This document shows, piece by piece, positions 1 to 9,735 of a DNA stretch of 64,000 bases. The stretch is from Bacteroidales bacterium. GTDB taxonomy: Bacteria; Bacteroidota; Bacteroidia; Bacteroidales; Lentimicrobiaceae. Both the position numbers and the translations under genes were made by a program. The notes beneath the pieces are model-generated. The model did no database searches. It saw nothing but the letters and a program-made list of their open reading frames with translations, and was not told the DNA's origin. The stretch spans positions 56,430 to 120,429 of the forward strand of contig JADIZB010000020.1 of NCBI GenBank assembly GCA_016705005.1, given 5' to 3'. Position 1 is the first letter of the stretch. Each line of letters begins with the position of its first letter.

Positions 1-1728
1 TCTGCTTCAGGAACAATTTATTCAGAGCATCTGAGCGACGATATCTTCAGTAAAACAGTGCAGGTGGGTGGACTCCACAATTGGTCAATTGCTTTCGGAA
101 AAAGCATCATTGAATTCAGAAATCTGATCAATCAGACGGGTAATTCCAGAATTACAGAGAGATATGGAGTAAATCACTACAGGGGCGATCAGAGTTTATA
201 TAAAACTGATATTGCCTACCGAAGCAGGACAATCTATTCAGGAAATATCAGCGGTGATCACAGCCTGAACGAAAGTAACAGTTTCAATTGGATGGTGGGC
301 TATGCTTATGCCAACAATAGTCAGCCGGATCAAACGACCATTACCTATTTTGCTCCGGTGCGCAACGTCGATTCAATGACTTATGAGCCATATCAGCTGG
401 ATTACAGCACTTCAGTAAATGCCGGATCAAATTCAAAGCTTTTCTCCAGGGTTAAAGAGAATATTTATAACGGAGGCTTAAACTATAAATCAACGATCCG
501 GCTGGGAGCGTTTTTGCCTGAAGTTAAAGCCGGAGTATTTTATGAGAAAAAGCAACGTGAGTTCTTTATCAGGCCTTTCGGAATAGTATGGTCCACACCT
601 TATTATAACCGCGATCTTCTATATATGCCTATTGACAGTGTTTTTTATGACGGTAATTTCGGCTTTGAAAACAACGGGGTTATTTATCGCGAAGATTTTA
701 AGGATACTTATGAATACAACATAGAGAGTAATCTGACAGCGGCTTACCTTTCATTAAAACTTCCCATCACTGATTTTATCAATTTATACGGAGGTGTCCG
801 ACTGGAAAACTACAGGTTCCTGCTTACCGGATCAGATGACTATACCACTCAATACAGGAAAGAGAATGATACACTGGATATTTTTCCATCTGCAACCTTA
901 ACGGTAAATTTGAATCCGAAGAGTCTTATTCGGCTTGCTTATGGAAGAACCATCAACCGTCCCGAGTTCAGAGAAAGGGTAAGATTCGCATTCTATGATT
1001 TTGAGGAAAATGTTATCGTATACGGGAATGATACTTTAAAATCGTCCTACGTCGATAATATTGACCTGAGGTATGAATGGTATCCTACAGCAGGGGAGAT
1101 CGTTACCATCGGTGGGTTCTACAAGAGTTTCCTTAACCCGATTGAGGCAACCTGGTTGCCGGTTTCAAGCGGTGGATGGGACCTGAAGTACCTCAACGCC
1201 ATAAAAGCCACGAGCCTTGGAATTGAGCTGGACGTCAGGAAGAACCTGAGGGTTTGGGAAGATTACAACAATTTTCTGCGTCATTTCAAGAACCTTACAC
1301 TGGTAGCCAATGCTTCTGTCATCAAAAGCAGGGTAGAGAATGATTCCACTCACCTTTTCCTTCGCGATATCAACCGATCAATGTTCGGTCAGTCTCCCTT
1401 TATCGTAAATGTCGGTTTTTACTACCAGAATTCAGAAAAGGGTCTTTCAATGAGTTTGCTATACAACATTATCGGGAAAAGGATACAGGGTGTTGGCACA
1501 ACCGATACACCCAATACCTATGAAATGCCCCGGCATAACCTTGATTTTACATTGATTAAAGAGGTCAATAAACATTTGCAGGTAAAAGTTGGTATCAAAG
1601 ATATTCTTAACCAGAAAATACTCTACAATCAGACTTTTTCGGCTGACAACTCCCCTGAACAGGTGATGGAGATCAAATCTTACAAACCCGGACAATCCTT
1701 CTCATTAGGCATCAGTTACGTTTTTTAA
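1..1728 (+). CDS. TonB-dependent outer-membrane receptor, C-terminal part (5' end outside window)
   Basis: The reading frame is open from base 1, so the gene begins left of the window; the GTG at 58 is not a real start. What is left is a long beta-barrel region with alternating aromatic and polar strands, a conserved RTINRPEFRE stretch seen in TonB-dependent barrels (near base 945), and a C-terminus ending in SLGISYVF, the terminal aromatic strand expected for BAM-assembled barrels. The plug and any carboxypeptidase-like N-terminal domain are not visible. Such receptors import siderophores, oligosaccharides or peptides with energy from TonB-ExbBD. The next gene begins 19 bases later, so the receptor may be co-transcribed with the secreted cohesin-like protein downstream. 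The substrate cannot be told from this fragment. Confidence 0.85.
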   Translation, partial: SASGTIYSEHLSDDIFSKTVQVGGLHNWSIAFGKSIIEFRNLINQTGNSRITERYGVNHYRGDQSLYKTDIAYRSRTIYSGNISGDHSLNESNSFNWMVGYAYANNSQPDQTTITYFAPVRNVDSMTYEPYQLDYSTSVNAGSNSKLFSRVKENIYNGGLNYKSTIRLGAFLPEVKAGVFYEKKQREFFIRPFGIVWSTPYYNRDLLYMPIDSVFYDGNFGFENNGVIYREDFKDTYEYNIESNLTAAYLSLKLPITDFINLYGGVRLENYRFLLTGSDDYTTQYRKENDTLDIFPSATLTVNLNPKSLIRLAYGRTINRPEFRERVRFAFYDFEENVIVYGNDTLKSSYVDNIDLRYEWYPTAGEIVTIGGFYKSFLNPIEATWLPVSSGGWDLKYLNAIKATSLGIELDVRKNLRVWEDYNNFLRHFKNLTLVANASVIKSRVENDSTHLFLRDINRSMFGQSPFIVNVGFYYQNSEKGLSMSLLYNIIGKRIQGVGTTDTPNTYEMPRHNLDFTLIKEVNKHLQVKVGIKDILNQKILYNQTFSADNSPEQVMEIKSYKPGQSFSLGISYVF

Positions 1729-1747
1729 GAACTTAAATATTCACTTT

Positions 1748-3814
1748 ATGAAGAAACTTATTTTCAGTATTTCTCTGCTGGTGTTGGCTTTCAGCCTGAA
1801 AGCCCAGTTGATAACCGTCAGTGTGCCGGTGATAACAGCCAACCCGGGCGAAACGGTCAATGTTCCGGTAACCATAGTTTCCGGGGCAAGCAGTTCGGGT
1901 ACTCCCATCGGAGCCTGTGACGTTAACATCAATTATGATGATGAAATACTGACCTTTGTGGGTTTGACAAATTTCTATCCCAATATGCCTGCCAATGAAT
2001 GGATCTATTCAGGAAATCTGAGTATGGTGGCAGCCAACTGGATCGATGCTGCTCTGCTAACCGAAGCAATACCGGATGGTACTGTGCTCTTTGATATGCA
2101 GTTTACCTACAACGGAGGGAACTCTCCCCTTACATTCAGCAAAAATGAATTTTATGATGTGGATTACCTGTTGATTCCGACAACTCCTGTCAATGGTGCT
2201 GTTAATTCTAACATTGTACAGCAGAATGTTACTTTCACGGTTGATATGTCGCTTGAGGAGGTTTCTTCAGCAGGCATCCACCTTGCAGGAAGTTTCAACA
2301 ACTGGGATTATACAGCCAATCCTATGACAGATGATGGAACCGGTGTTTTTTCTGTTACATTGCAGCTTGAGGAGAATACAACACATACTTACCGTTTTGT
2401 TAACGGTAACAATGCTGACGGACTTGAAGATGTGCCTTCTGAATGCGGTGTTATGAACGGAGCCGGTGATTATGAAAGGGAGCTTTCACTGGGAACAGCA
2501 CCTGTTATTCTGGAAACCGTATGTTTCAGCCGTTGTGAAAACTGTCCGCCCCTGCACCCGGTTACTTTCAGGGTTGATATGATCAATCAGGATGTTTCTG
2601 TCAACGGTGTTCATCTTGCCGGAACTTTTAACAACTGGAATTATGGTTCTGATCAGATGATTCTTACCGGAGCCGGTGCGGTTTATGAGATCACGCTTCA
2701 ATTGGAAGAAGGTAGTTATTCAGAATATAAATTCATTAACGGAAACACAGCCGGCGCTGCTGAAGTAGTTCCATCCGGTTGCTCGAACAACGGAAACCGA
2801 TATGTGACTGTTCCTTCCGGAAATCTTGTCCTTGATGCTTATTGTTTCGGTGAATGTGTTGAATGCGGAAGCGTTCCCGAATTTTTCGATGTTACATTCA
2901 GTGTTGATATGACCAACGAAACAGTCTCTCCTGAGGGTGTTCACATTGCCGGGTCTTTTCAGGGATGGCAACCCGGAACAACGCCTATGGCCGATCAGGG
3001 TGACAATATCTATACCTATACAACCTCACTTCTCGAAGGAACTTCTATAGAATACCTCTTTGTTAACGGCAGCACTCAGGCAGGATATGAAACCGTGCCG
3101 GGAGGGTGTTCGATCAATGAAAACAGGTTTCTGAATTCAATTTCTGCCAATACAATGCTTCCGCATGTTTGCTTCTCTTCCTGCGATACCTGCCAGATCC
3201 CGGAGGTTTTGGTAACTTTTGGCGTGGATATGTCGGAAGAAGGCGTAATCATATCACCCGATGGCGTTCACCTTGCCGGCTCTTTCCAGGGTTGGGATCC
3301 GGGTGCAACACCTATGACAGGCGACAATTTCAGCCGGTATAGAGTAGCGCTTTCATTACCGGTCGGAACTCTCCAGCAATTCCGCTATGTTAACGGAAAT
3401 ACAGCCGCAGGGTTTGAGGTGGTTCCATCCGACTGTTCAGACGGTGAAAACCGCTACTTTACTGTTCCTGCAGTGGATACAACAATGATTATGGTCTGCT
3501 TTGCTTCATGTGAACCATGCCCGGTGGGTGTAAATACAGAAACATCAACCGGAGTTGAGATGATCATTTTTCCGAATCCTGCCTCCGGTGACTCCCGGTT
3601 AAGAATTCATTCGGGTGATTTTATGGATGTTTCGGTGGTGATCAGTAATGTTCAGGGAAGTATAGTTCTCAGCAAAGATGTTAAGCTTCTGCCTCAGGGT
3701 AATCATGATATCCAATTGGATAAGGACATGCTGCAGCCCGGAATATATATGGTACTATTAAAGAATAAAATATCCGGAGAGATTGTCAGACAAAAATTTA
3801 TCAAAACCAGATAA
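1748..3814 (+). CDS. Secreted cohesin-like protein with four CBM48-like repeats and T9SS sorting domain
   Basis: 688 residues. A signal peptide (MKKLIFSISLLVLAFSLKAQ) is followed by a cohesin-like beta-sandwich at about residues 21-155 (PGETVNVPVTI, INYDDEILTFVGL, PDGTVLFDMQF). Four repeats of about 108 residues start near residues 159, 270, 380 and 487. Each has VDM, a GIHLAGSFNNW-type carbohydrate-binding motif and a YRFVNGN-type strand, resembling glycogen/starch-binding CBM48 or CBM20 domains. Each repeat ends in a cysteine cluster of the form CFxxCxxC, with another Cys about 25-35 residues earlier. The last 80 residues (IFPNPASGD ... PGIYMVLLKN) form a type A T9SS sorting domain, so the protein should be secreted and attached at the surface. 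Paralogous cohesin-like domains occur in three downstream genes. Carbohydrate binding is inferred from fold resemblance; no catalytic domain is seen. Confidence 0.75.
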   Translation: MKKLIFSISLLVLAFSLKAQLITVSVPVITANPGETVNVPVTIVSGASSSGTPIGACDVNINYDDEILTFVGLTNFYPNMPANEWIYSGNLSMVAANWIDAALLTEAIPDGTVLFDMQFTYNGGNSPLTFSKNEFYDVDYLLIPTTPVNGAVNSNIVQQNVTFTVDMSLEEVSSAGIHLAGSFNNWDYTANPMTDDGTGVFSVTLQLEENTTHTYRFVNGNNADGLEDVPSECGVMNGAGDYERELSLGTAPVILETVCFSRCENCPPLHPVTFRVDMINQDVSVNGVHLAGTFNNWNYGSDQMILTGAGAVYEITLQLEEGSYSEYKFINGNTAGAAEVVPSGCSNNGNRYVTVPSGNLVLDAYCFGECVECGSVPEFFDVTFSVDMTNETVSPEGVHIAGSFQGWQPGTTPMADQGDNIYTYTTSLLEGTSIEYLFVNGSTQAGYETVPGGCSINENRFLNSISANTMLPHVCFSSCDTCQIPEVLVTFGVDMSEEGVIISPDGVHLAGSFQGWDPGATPMTGDNFSRYRVALSLPVGTLQQFRYVNGNTAAGFEVVPSDCSDGENRYFTVPAVDTTMIMVCFASCEPCPVGVNTETSTGVEMIIFPNPASGDSRLRIHSGDFMDVSVVISNVQGSIVLSKDVKLLPQGNHDIQLDKDMLQPGIYMVLLKNKISGEIVRQKFIKTR

Positions 3815-3912
3815 GTCGGGAGTTACTTCATACATATTATTATTAAGTATAGACCTTGCAGTATACGAAGCCATCTTTCATTTATAATATAGTATAGCTG
3901 ATTCAGAAATAT

Positions 3913-3955
3913 AATTCAGGATGCAGGGATGAATAGCATTCCTTCATCCTGAATT
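3913..3955 (+). terminator. Imperfect long hairpin downstream of the cohesin-CBM gene
   Basis: The arms AATTCAGGATGCAGGGA and TTCCTTCATCCTGAATT pair over 17 positions with two mismatches around a 9-base loop. No T-tract follows, so it may be an RNA-processing or stability hairpin rather than an intrinsic terminator. It sits about 100 bases after the stop codon at 3814. Confidence 0.35.
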
Positions 3956-4097
3956 GGAATACAGGAATACACGCTGTTATATTTCCTTCCTATCACTTTG
4001 TCATTCCATAGGTTAATCACCCGGAAGTTAACATTCATTTAATATAAGTTTCATCAGAAATTAATTTACACTTCGCTATGGCTTAACATACCGGGTC

Positions 4098-4105
4098 TAC
4101 TTTTG
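4098..4105 (+). promoter_or_regulatory. Putative -7 box (TACTTTTG) for the dockerin-type protein gene
   Basis: TACTTTTG fits the Bacteroidota TAnnTTTG consensus and lies 45 bases before the ATG at 4151. No good TTTG -33 box is present at the usual distance (TTCG at 4072 is the nearest), so support is partial. Confidence 0.35.
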
Positions 4106-4150
4106 GGCTGACAGAAAACCCCATAAATCAAACTTAATCCCAACATCTTT

Positions 4151-7100
4151 ATGAAAAAAAATTCCATGCTGATTGCCCTTTTGTTGTGGGCTTCAATGGC
4201 GGGTTTTGCTCAAATCACAGACCCGTTTTTTGAAAAAACAACTTACGTTGGTGCATTTGGTACCACAGATTGGACCCAAGGATGGACCAACTGGGATCCT
4301 CAAAACACCGTTTACCCTACGCACAATGCCACCCTTGGTGACATCAGTGGTGCCAACAGTGAAATTACAACGAATACCAGGTGGGCTTCAAGTAATTCTC
4401 CAGTGGTTGGTGGAGCGTCTTTCACCAATACACGTCTTCAGGATCCTTTCTTTGAACAGGTAGGATATGTCGGAGCATTTGGTACTTACGACTGGACTCA
4501 GGGTTGGTCTGAATTTGACCCGCAGAATGCAGTTTATCCGTCAACTAACGTTACCATTGCAGCAGGTCACATCACTACAAATCAGACCTGGACTTCGGGC
4601 AACACTTACCTCCTTGATGGATGGGTTTATATTGACAATGCTGTAACCCTGACCATTCAGCCAGGTACCATTATCCGTGGTTCAAAGGTAAACCAGGGAG
4701 CGCTGATTATAGAGCGCGGTGGTAAACTGATTGCCAATGGTACAGCTGACCAGCCCATTGTTTTCACTTCGAATGTTGCTCCTGGTTCACGTACTTACGG
4801 TGACTGGGGTGGTGTAATCATCTGTGGACGTTCAGCGATCAATTTAACCGGAGGCACAGGCACCATCGAAGGTGGTGTCGGTTCAATTTTTGGTGGTGGT
4901 ACAACACCTGATGTAAACGATAATTCAGGTATTCTGCGTTATGTTCGTATTGAATTTCCGGGTATTGCCTTCTCAGCCAATAACGAAATCAATGGTCTCA
5001 CCATGGGTGGAGTAGGTGCAGGTACCACTATTGACTACGTTCAGGTTTCATACAGCGGTGACGACTCTTTTGAATGGTTTGGCGGTACTGTAAATGCCAA
5101 ACACCTTATCGCCCTGCGCGGTCTTGACGATGATTTTGATACTGACAACGGATTTGTTGGAAAAGTTCAGTTTGGCGTTTCTTTGCGCGATCCTGCCATT
5201 GCTGATATTTCTGAGTCCAATGGATTTGAATCTGATAACAATTCTTCAGGTTCTGCAGCAACGCCGGTTACGATGCCACTATTTTCAAATATTAGCATTT
5301 TCGGACCTTATGTAACTTCTTCAACCAGCATAAACAGTCTGTATCGTAATGCCATGCACCTGCGTCGCAACACTGCAACAAGCATATACAATTCCACTTT
5401 CAGCGGTTATCCATATGGATTAAACCTTGATGGTGTTGCTACCCAGACCAATGCCAATAACAATCTCCTCCAGATTGAAAATGTTTATATGACTGGTATG
5501 GTTACCAATAATTTCAGGGCTCAGTCAACAGGTGCTCCGCTCAACTGGACTGCAACCGAAGTTGGTAACTGGTTCAATTCTGCTTCTTCACCCGATCGCA
5601 ACAATGCCACATATACCAACAATACCGATCTGCAACTTCAGGATCCGTTTAACCTGACTGCCCCCAATTTCCTTGCAGCAAAAACTACCTACAAACTTTA
5701 TGGATGGGTTTACGTGCGCAGTGGTGCAACATTAACCATTGACCCGGGTGTTATCATCCGTGGGGATAAGACTTCAAAATCTGCCCTGATTATTGAACGT
5801 GGTGCCCAACTGATTGCCAACGGAACAGCCAATGAGCCCATTGTTTTTGCTTCGGGCGAAGCTGCCGGTGCCAGGGGATATGGCGACTGGGGTGGAATTA
5901 TTCTTTGCGGAAATGCTACCGTCAATCTTACGGGTGGTACCGGTACCATCGAAGGTGGTGTAGGTTCAGTTTTCGGTGGTGGTTTAACACCAAACGACGA
6001 TGACAATTCGGGTTCAATCAAATATCTCCGTTCTGAATTTTCGGGATATGACTTCGCTTCAAACAACGAAATCAATGGTTTGACCATGGGTGGAGTTGGT
6101 CGTGGAACCACCATCGACTATGTACAGATATCATACAACCAGGACGACTCGTACGAGTGGTTTGGTGGAACTGTTAACTGTAAGCACCTTATTGCTTTCA
6201 GGGGCAAGGACGATGATTTTGATACTGACAACGGATACAGCGGTAAGGTTCAGTTTGCCGTATCACTTCGTGACCCGGCGATTGCTGATGCCTCACAGTC
6301 AAATTCATTTGAATCGGATAACAATGCCAGTGGAACTGCAGTAACTCCTGAAACCAATCCTACGTTCAGCAATGTCAGCAGTTTTGGTCCAAATCCAGCT
6401 GCAAATCCCGGTTACAATACTCTTTACAGGCGTGCAATGCACCTTCGCAGAAATACACAGACTGACATTCACAATTCGATCTTCCTCGGCTGGCCTACCG
6501 GTCTTGATATTGATGGTGCTCTTACACATGTGAATGCCAATGATAATGATCTGAAAGTTGAGAATAGTTTCATCTCCGGATCAACAACCAACTATGCAGC
6601 CGGTAATCCTGGTGCACCGCTCAACTGGACTGCTGCCAATGTTCAGGCTTATTTCCAGTCAGCCACCCGCAACAACAACGATGCAACCGCCATCGCAGCA
6701 ATGCAGATTACCGATCCTTTCAATTTATCATCACCGAATTTCCTTCCTTTGGCTACCTCTCCGGTATGGGGCAAGGCTGTATGGTCAAGGACCATCAGTG
6801 GTAAATTACTGTATGACAAAGCAACTACCGATGTTCCGGTTTCCAATTCAACAGTATTGCTGAAGAATTCAACCGGCAGCACTACTGTTGCTACTGCTAC
6901 CACCAATGCTACCGGTGATTATACCCTTTATGCCATTGACGGAAATTACATTCTTGACGCTGAGGTTAACAAGGTAAGGGGCGGTCTCGCAGTTGTTGAT
7001 GCTGTTCAGGTTCGCCGTCATCTTTCTTCTCTCACAACCCTTGATGCCCTTTCATTGACTGCCGGTGACGTTGACCTTAGCAATGCCGGAACCAATGTTG

Positions 7101-7282
7101 CAATTATTGATGCAGTAACCATCCGCAGGAAACTGTCAAATCAGAATCCAATCCAATGGCAGATTAAGGATTTCATCTTTGTCAAACCTTCACTTACAAT
7201 CGGTGGAAGCGGACTGACACAGGATATCATTGTACTGTCAGGTGGCGATGTTGATAAGAGCTACACTCCGGCCGTTCAGTAA
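4151..7282 (+). CDS. Large secreted duplicated beta-rich protein with C-terminal dockerin-like module
   Basis: 1043 residues with a signal peptide (MKKNSMLIALLLWASMAGFAQ). The first 130 residues contain a short duplication (DPFF ... YVGAFGT ... DWTQGW twice). Two long repeats follow, offset by exactly 361 residues, each with GWVY, LTI.PG.IIRG, ALIIERG, GDWGG and DDDFDTDNG motifs. This is a right-handed-helix-like surface module common in Bacteroidota secreted proteins. A carboxypeptidase-regulatory-like segment lies at about 878-935. It is followed by two dockerin-like segments ending VVDAVQVRRHLS and IIDAVTIRRKLS, each beginning with a D/N-rich calcium-loop-like stretch. There is no T9SS sorting domain, so attachment could be through the dockerin to a neighbouring cohesin. 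That pairing is inference. The next gene starts 33 bases downstream. Confidence 0.7.
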   Translation: MKKNSMLIALLLWASMAGFAQITDPFFEKTTYVGAFGTTDWTQGWTNWDPQNTVYPTHNATLGDISGANSEITTNTRWASSNSPVVGGASFTNTRLQDPFFEQVGYVGAFGTYDWTQGWSEFDPQNAVYPSTNVTIAAGHITTNQTWTSGNTYLLDGWVYIDNAVTLTIQPGTIIRGSKVNQGALIIERGGKLIANGTADQPIVFTSNVAPGSRTYGDWGGVIICGRSAINLTGGTGTIEGGVGSIFGGGTTPDVNDNSGILRYVRIEFPGIAFSANNEINGLTMGGVGAGTTIDYVQVSYSGDDSFEWFGGTVNAKHLIALRGLDDDFDTDNGFVGKVQFGVSLRDPAIADISESNGFESDNNSSGSAATPVTMPLFSNISIFGPYVTSSTSINSLYRNAMHLRRNTATSIYNSTFSGYPYGLNLDGVATQTNANNNLLQIENVYMTGMVTNNFRAQSTGAPLNWTATEVGNWFNSASSPDRNNATYTNNTDLQLQDPFNLTAPNFLAAKTTYKLYGWVYVRSGATLTIDPGVIIRGDKTSKSALIIERGAQLIANGTANEPIVFASGEAAGARGYGDWGGIILCGNATVNLTGGTGTIEGGVGSVFGGGLTPNDDDNSGSIKYLRSEFSGYDFASNNEINGLTMGGVGRGTTIDYVQISYNQDDSYEWFGGTVNCKHLIAFRGKDDDFDTDNGYSGKVQFAVSLRDPAIADASQSNSFESDNNASGTAVTPETNPTFSNVSSFGPNPAANPGYNTLYRRAMHLRRNTQTDIHNSIFLGWPTGLDIDGALTHVNANDNDLKVENSFISGSTTNYAAGNPGAPLNWTAANVQAYFQSATRNNNDATAIAAMQITDPFNLSSPNFLPLATSPVWGKAVWSRTISGKLLYDKATTDVPVSNSTVLLKNSTGSTTVATATTNATGDYTLYAIDGNYILDAEVNKVRGGLAVVDAVQVRRHLSSLTTLDALSLTAGDVDLSNAGTNVAIIDAVTIRRKLSNQNPIQWQIKDFIFVKPSLTIGGSGLTQDIIVLSGGDVDKSYTPAVQ
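4619..6730 (+). repeat. In-gene duplication, two about 1.05-kb units offset by 1083 bases
   Basis: The GWVY motif codons at 4619 and 5702 mark equivalent points, an offset of 1083 bases or 361 codons. Long stretches remain near-identical in protein (for example INGLTMGGVG, FEWFGGTVN versus YEWFGGTVN, SLRDPAIAD). The duplication is in frame and lies inside the gene at 4151-7282. Confidence 0.8.
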
Positions 7283-7315
7283 TCAGCAATCATCTCATAA
7301 AAAAAATTAAATAAC

Positions 7316-9298
7316 ATGAAAAAGATATTATTTTCAGTTTTAATGGTTCTGGCGGTTACAATGGGACTTCTGGCCCAGCCAACCTTAACGGTTGGTACTG
7401 TAACCGGAACACCCGGGAATATCGTGAACGTTCCGGTAATCATCAGTGGCTGTGATCTGAACGCTGGTGGTACTCCTCTGACTGCCATGCAGTTTTTTAT
7501 CGACTACAACGATAACAATGTAGTCAGCTACGTTGGTTTGACCAATTTCTATGCTGGTATGCCTGCCGGTGATTGGGTATATTCAGGTAACCTGGGTATG
7601 ATGGCTGCCAACTGGGCAGAGCCTACCTATACACAGGCGCTGAGTATTCCTGATGGTACCGTGCTGTTCGAAATGCAGTTTGCTCCGAATGCCGGAGGAA
7701 CAGGACCTCTTACTTTTATTGGTGAAAACCAGATGTATGATGTAAATTATAGCCTGATCCCTTCTGCTGTGTTCAACAGTGGTTCGGTTACTGTTGCTCC
7801 TGCTGCGGCTGTTTCTGTATGGAACGGAACCGGAAACTGGACAACCGTTGCCAACTGGAGCAATGGGATTCCGGGTGGTGTTACTGCTGCAACCATTCAA
7901 TCAGGAACTGTAACCGTGAATGTTCCTTCATTTGCCGGAATACTCACTGTTGAAGCCAATGCTGCATTGACCCTGAATAGCCTGATTTCTCTTGAAGTTT
8001 CCGGATTTGTACTGAATTCATCAGCCAACAACAATGCTACTGGTTCATATATCAATAACGGAGGTATCCTCACCGTTACCGGAAACAGTTCAGTGAAACG
8101 CTGGCTGAGTGGTGGTGAACATCACATTATTTCGAACCCACTCAGGAATACCGTTGAATTGAGCAGTATTCTCTATCCGGGTAACCCCGGATGGATTTAC
8201 CGTTACAATGAACCAACCGCTGCATGGGTGAATATGTGGGAACTGCTTGAAGATATGTTTGTCAGCTACGGCTATCTGCTCAATTATACCAATGACCAGA
8301 TGCTCTCTTTCAACTCTACCAATGCAGATCCTTTCAATGTTAATGCCACGGTAGCTCCTACAGTTACTTTCACGGCGAACAATGGATGGAATCTTGTAGG
8401 TAATCCTTTCCCTTCAGCCATTAACTGGCTCGGAACAGGCTGGACCAAAACCAATCTTGACAATGCCATCTATTTCTACAACGGAACCGGATATAGTTCT
8501 TTTGTTAACGGTACCGGAACAAACGGTGGAACTCAATACATACCTGCTGCCCAGGGTTACTTCGTTAAAGCAAATGCAGCCAACCCAAGGTTAACCATGC
8601 CGAAAGCTTCTGCTGTGCACAACAACCAGCAGTATTATAAAGATCAGGTCAGCAACGTACTCCGCCTGACCCTTACCGGCAGTGGATATAATGACGAAAC
8701 CATCATCAGGTTCGACAACAATGCTACTTCTTCGTTTGATTCAGAATTTGATGCCTATAAACTGATGTCAATGAATACCGAAGTTGGCCAGATTTTCTCA
8801 ACCGGTGATGCCGATTATTCCATCAATGCACTTCCGGAAGTAGCTTCGGGTGTTGAAGTACCGGTATCAGTTATGATCGGTGCCGAAGGTACCTACAGTA
8901 TCAATGCCTCTGACCTGGGTACATTTGGTAGCAACATTGCCATCTATCTTGAAGACAAAGAAACCAACACCATGGTTGATCTCAGGGAAACACCGGTTTA
9001 TACATTCGTTGCTGCTACTGGTTCAGATGACCGCTTCAAGGTGTTGTTCAACACATCAGCCGGAATCGGAGAACCTGCTTCCAATGGTTTTGTATACAGC
9101 AGTGGTAAGAACATCTTTATCAGTAATCTGAAAGGTGTTGCTGAAGTCTATAACCTCAACGGTCAATTGATCGCATCAGAAAAAGTTGCTGAAGGAACGC
9201 TGAATACCATTAGTCTGCCAACCGCATCTACAGGTGTATATGTTGTTAAGGTAATCAATGGTGGTAGTTGCGATGTAAGCAAAATTTATGTTAAATAA
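7316..9298 (+). CDS. Secreted cohesin-like protein with T9SS sorting domain
   Basis: 660 residues. After a signal peptide (MKKILFSVLMVLAVTMGLLAQ), a cohesin-like domain spans about 22-155 (PGNIVNVPVII, FIDYNDNNVVSYVGLTNFY, PDGTVLFEMQF), clearly paralogous to the gene at 1748. A WNGTGNWTTVANWSNGIPG segment near 165 opens a long beta-sandwich region shared with the genes at 9736 and 13070. The shared features include HHIISNP, a GWNLVGNPFPSAINW stretch, a QGYFVKA strand and NDETIIRF. The C-terminus (about 585-660) is a T9SS sorting domain (YNLNGQLIA, STGVYVVKV). The protein is probably exported and surface-bound, where the cohesin could dock a dockerin partner. The 77-residue mini-protein gene follows after 32 bases and is probably in the same transcript. 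Confidence 0.75.
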   Translation: MKKILFSVLMVLAVTMGLLAQPTLTVGTVTGTPGNIVNVPVIISGCDLNAGGTPLTAMQFFIDYNDNNVVSYVGLTNFYAGMPAGDWVYSGNLGMMAANWAEPTYTQALSIPDGTVLFEMQFAPNAGGTGPLTFIGENQMYDVNYSLIPSAVFNSGSVTVAPAAAVSVWNGTGNWTTVANWSNGIPGGVTAATIQSGTVTVNVPSFAGILTVEANAALTLNSLISLEVSGFVLNSSANNNATGSYINNGGILTVTGNSSVKRWLSGGEHHIISNPLRNTVELSSILYPGNPGWIYRYNEPTAAWVNMWELLEDMFVSYGYLLNYTNDQMLSFNSTNADPFNVNATVAPTVTFTANNGWNLVGNPFPSAINWLGTGWTKTNLDNAIYFYNGTGYSSFVNGTGTNGGTQYIPAAQGYFVKANAANPRLTMPKASAVHNNQQYYKDQVSNVLRLTLTGSGYNDETIIRFDNNATSSFDSEFDAYKLMSMNTEVGQIFSTGDADYSINALPEVASGVEVPVSVMIGAEGTYSINASDLGTFGSNIAIYLEDKETNTMVDLRETPVYTFVAATGSDDRFKVLFNTSAGIGEPASNGFVYSSGKNIFISNLKGVAEVYNLNGQLIASEKVAEGTLNTISLPTASTGVYVVKVINGGSCDVSKIYVK

Positions 9299-9330
9299 CT
9301 ATTCCTGAAACAACAAAAAAACTGAATAAC

Positions 9331-9564
9331 ATGAAAAAGTATTTCAAAATATTGATGTTAGCTGCGATTGTTTCTGCAGGTTTAACTCTCTCAGCTCCGG
9401 CAGTGGCACAAACGCCACCAGCCCCACCGGCTACCGGTGGAAACAATTCGGGCGACAACCAGATCGGTGGGAATGCTCCGATCGGTGGAGGCGTACTCCT
9501 TCTGATCACGATGGGAGTAGGCTATGCTATCAAACGGGTTTATAGCAGTCGCTCTGAAGAATAA
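9331..9564 (+). CDS. 77-residue secreted mini-protein with APIGGG hydrophobic-basic C-terminal tail
   Basis: The layout is a signal peptide ending near AVAQTPP, a short Pro/Gly/Asn linker, then APIGGGVLLLITMGVGYAIK with a basic/acidic end RVYSSRSEE. A tail of Gly-rich motif, hydrophobic span and basic residues is the general plan of C-terminal processing signals such as CTERM-type tails, and it resembles the PIDGG-type tails of small Bacteroidota proteins. The assignment to a named family is from memory and untested. A second gene of exactly the same length and plan lies at 16490. Both follow a large T9SS protein. Function is unknown; membrane retention or sorting is an inference. A hairpin terminator follows at 9607. 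Confidence 0.75.
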   Translation: MKKYFKILMLAAIVSAGLTLSAPAVAQTPPAPPATGGNNSGDNQIGGNAPIGGGVLLLITMGVGYAIKRVYSSRSEE

Positions 9565-9606
9565 TGCTTTCAGATAGATTGACAATCAGACTGATCGATT
9601 GATTCC

Positions 9607-9651
9607 AAAACATTACCATTTATGGCACAAGCCATTTATGGTAATGTTTTT
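9607..9651 (+). terminator. Intrinsic terminator after the first mini-protein gene
   Basis: AAACATTACCAT pairs with ATGGTAATGTTT, followed after a 2-base internal mismatch by an ATGGC/GCCAT inner stem. The right arm runs into a short T-tract. It closes the transcript that starts at or before 7316. Confidence 0.75.
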
Positions 9652-9735
9652 AAAGTGAAATATCCCTTGAGTTTCAAGTTCCTTAAGCCATAACTGAAAC
9701 TTGCAGTAACCAATTATTAACCTGAATATTCAAAG

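Larger units (their letters stand above)
3815..4150. other. Intergenic region, 336 bases
   Basis: No credible gene. It holds an imperfect hairpin at 3913-3955 and a Bacteroidota-type -7 box at 4098-4105, both listed separately. The rest is AT-rich and featureless to the eye. Confidence 0.6.
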
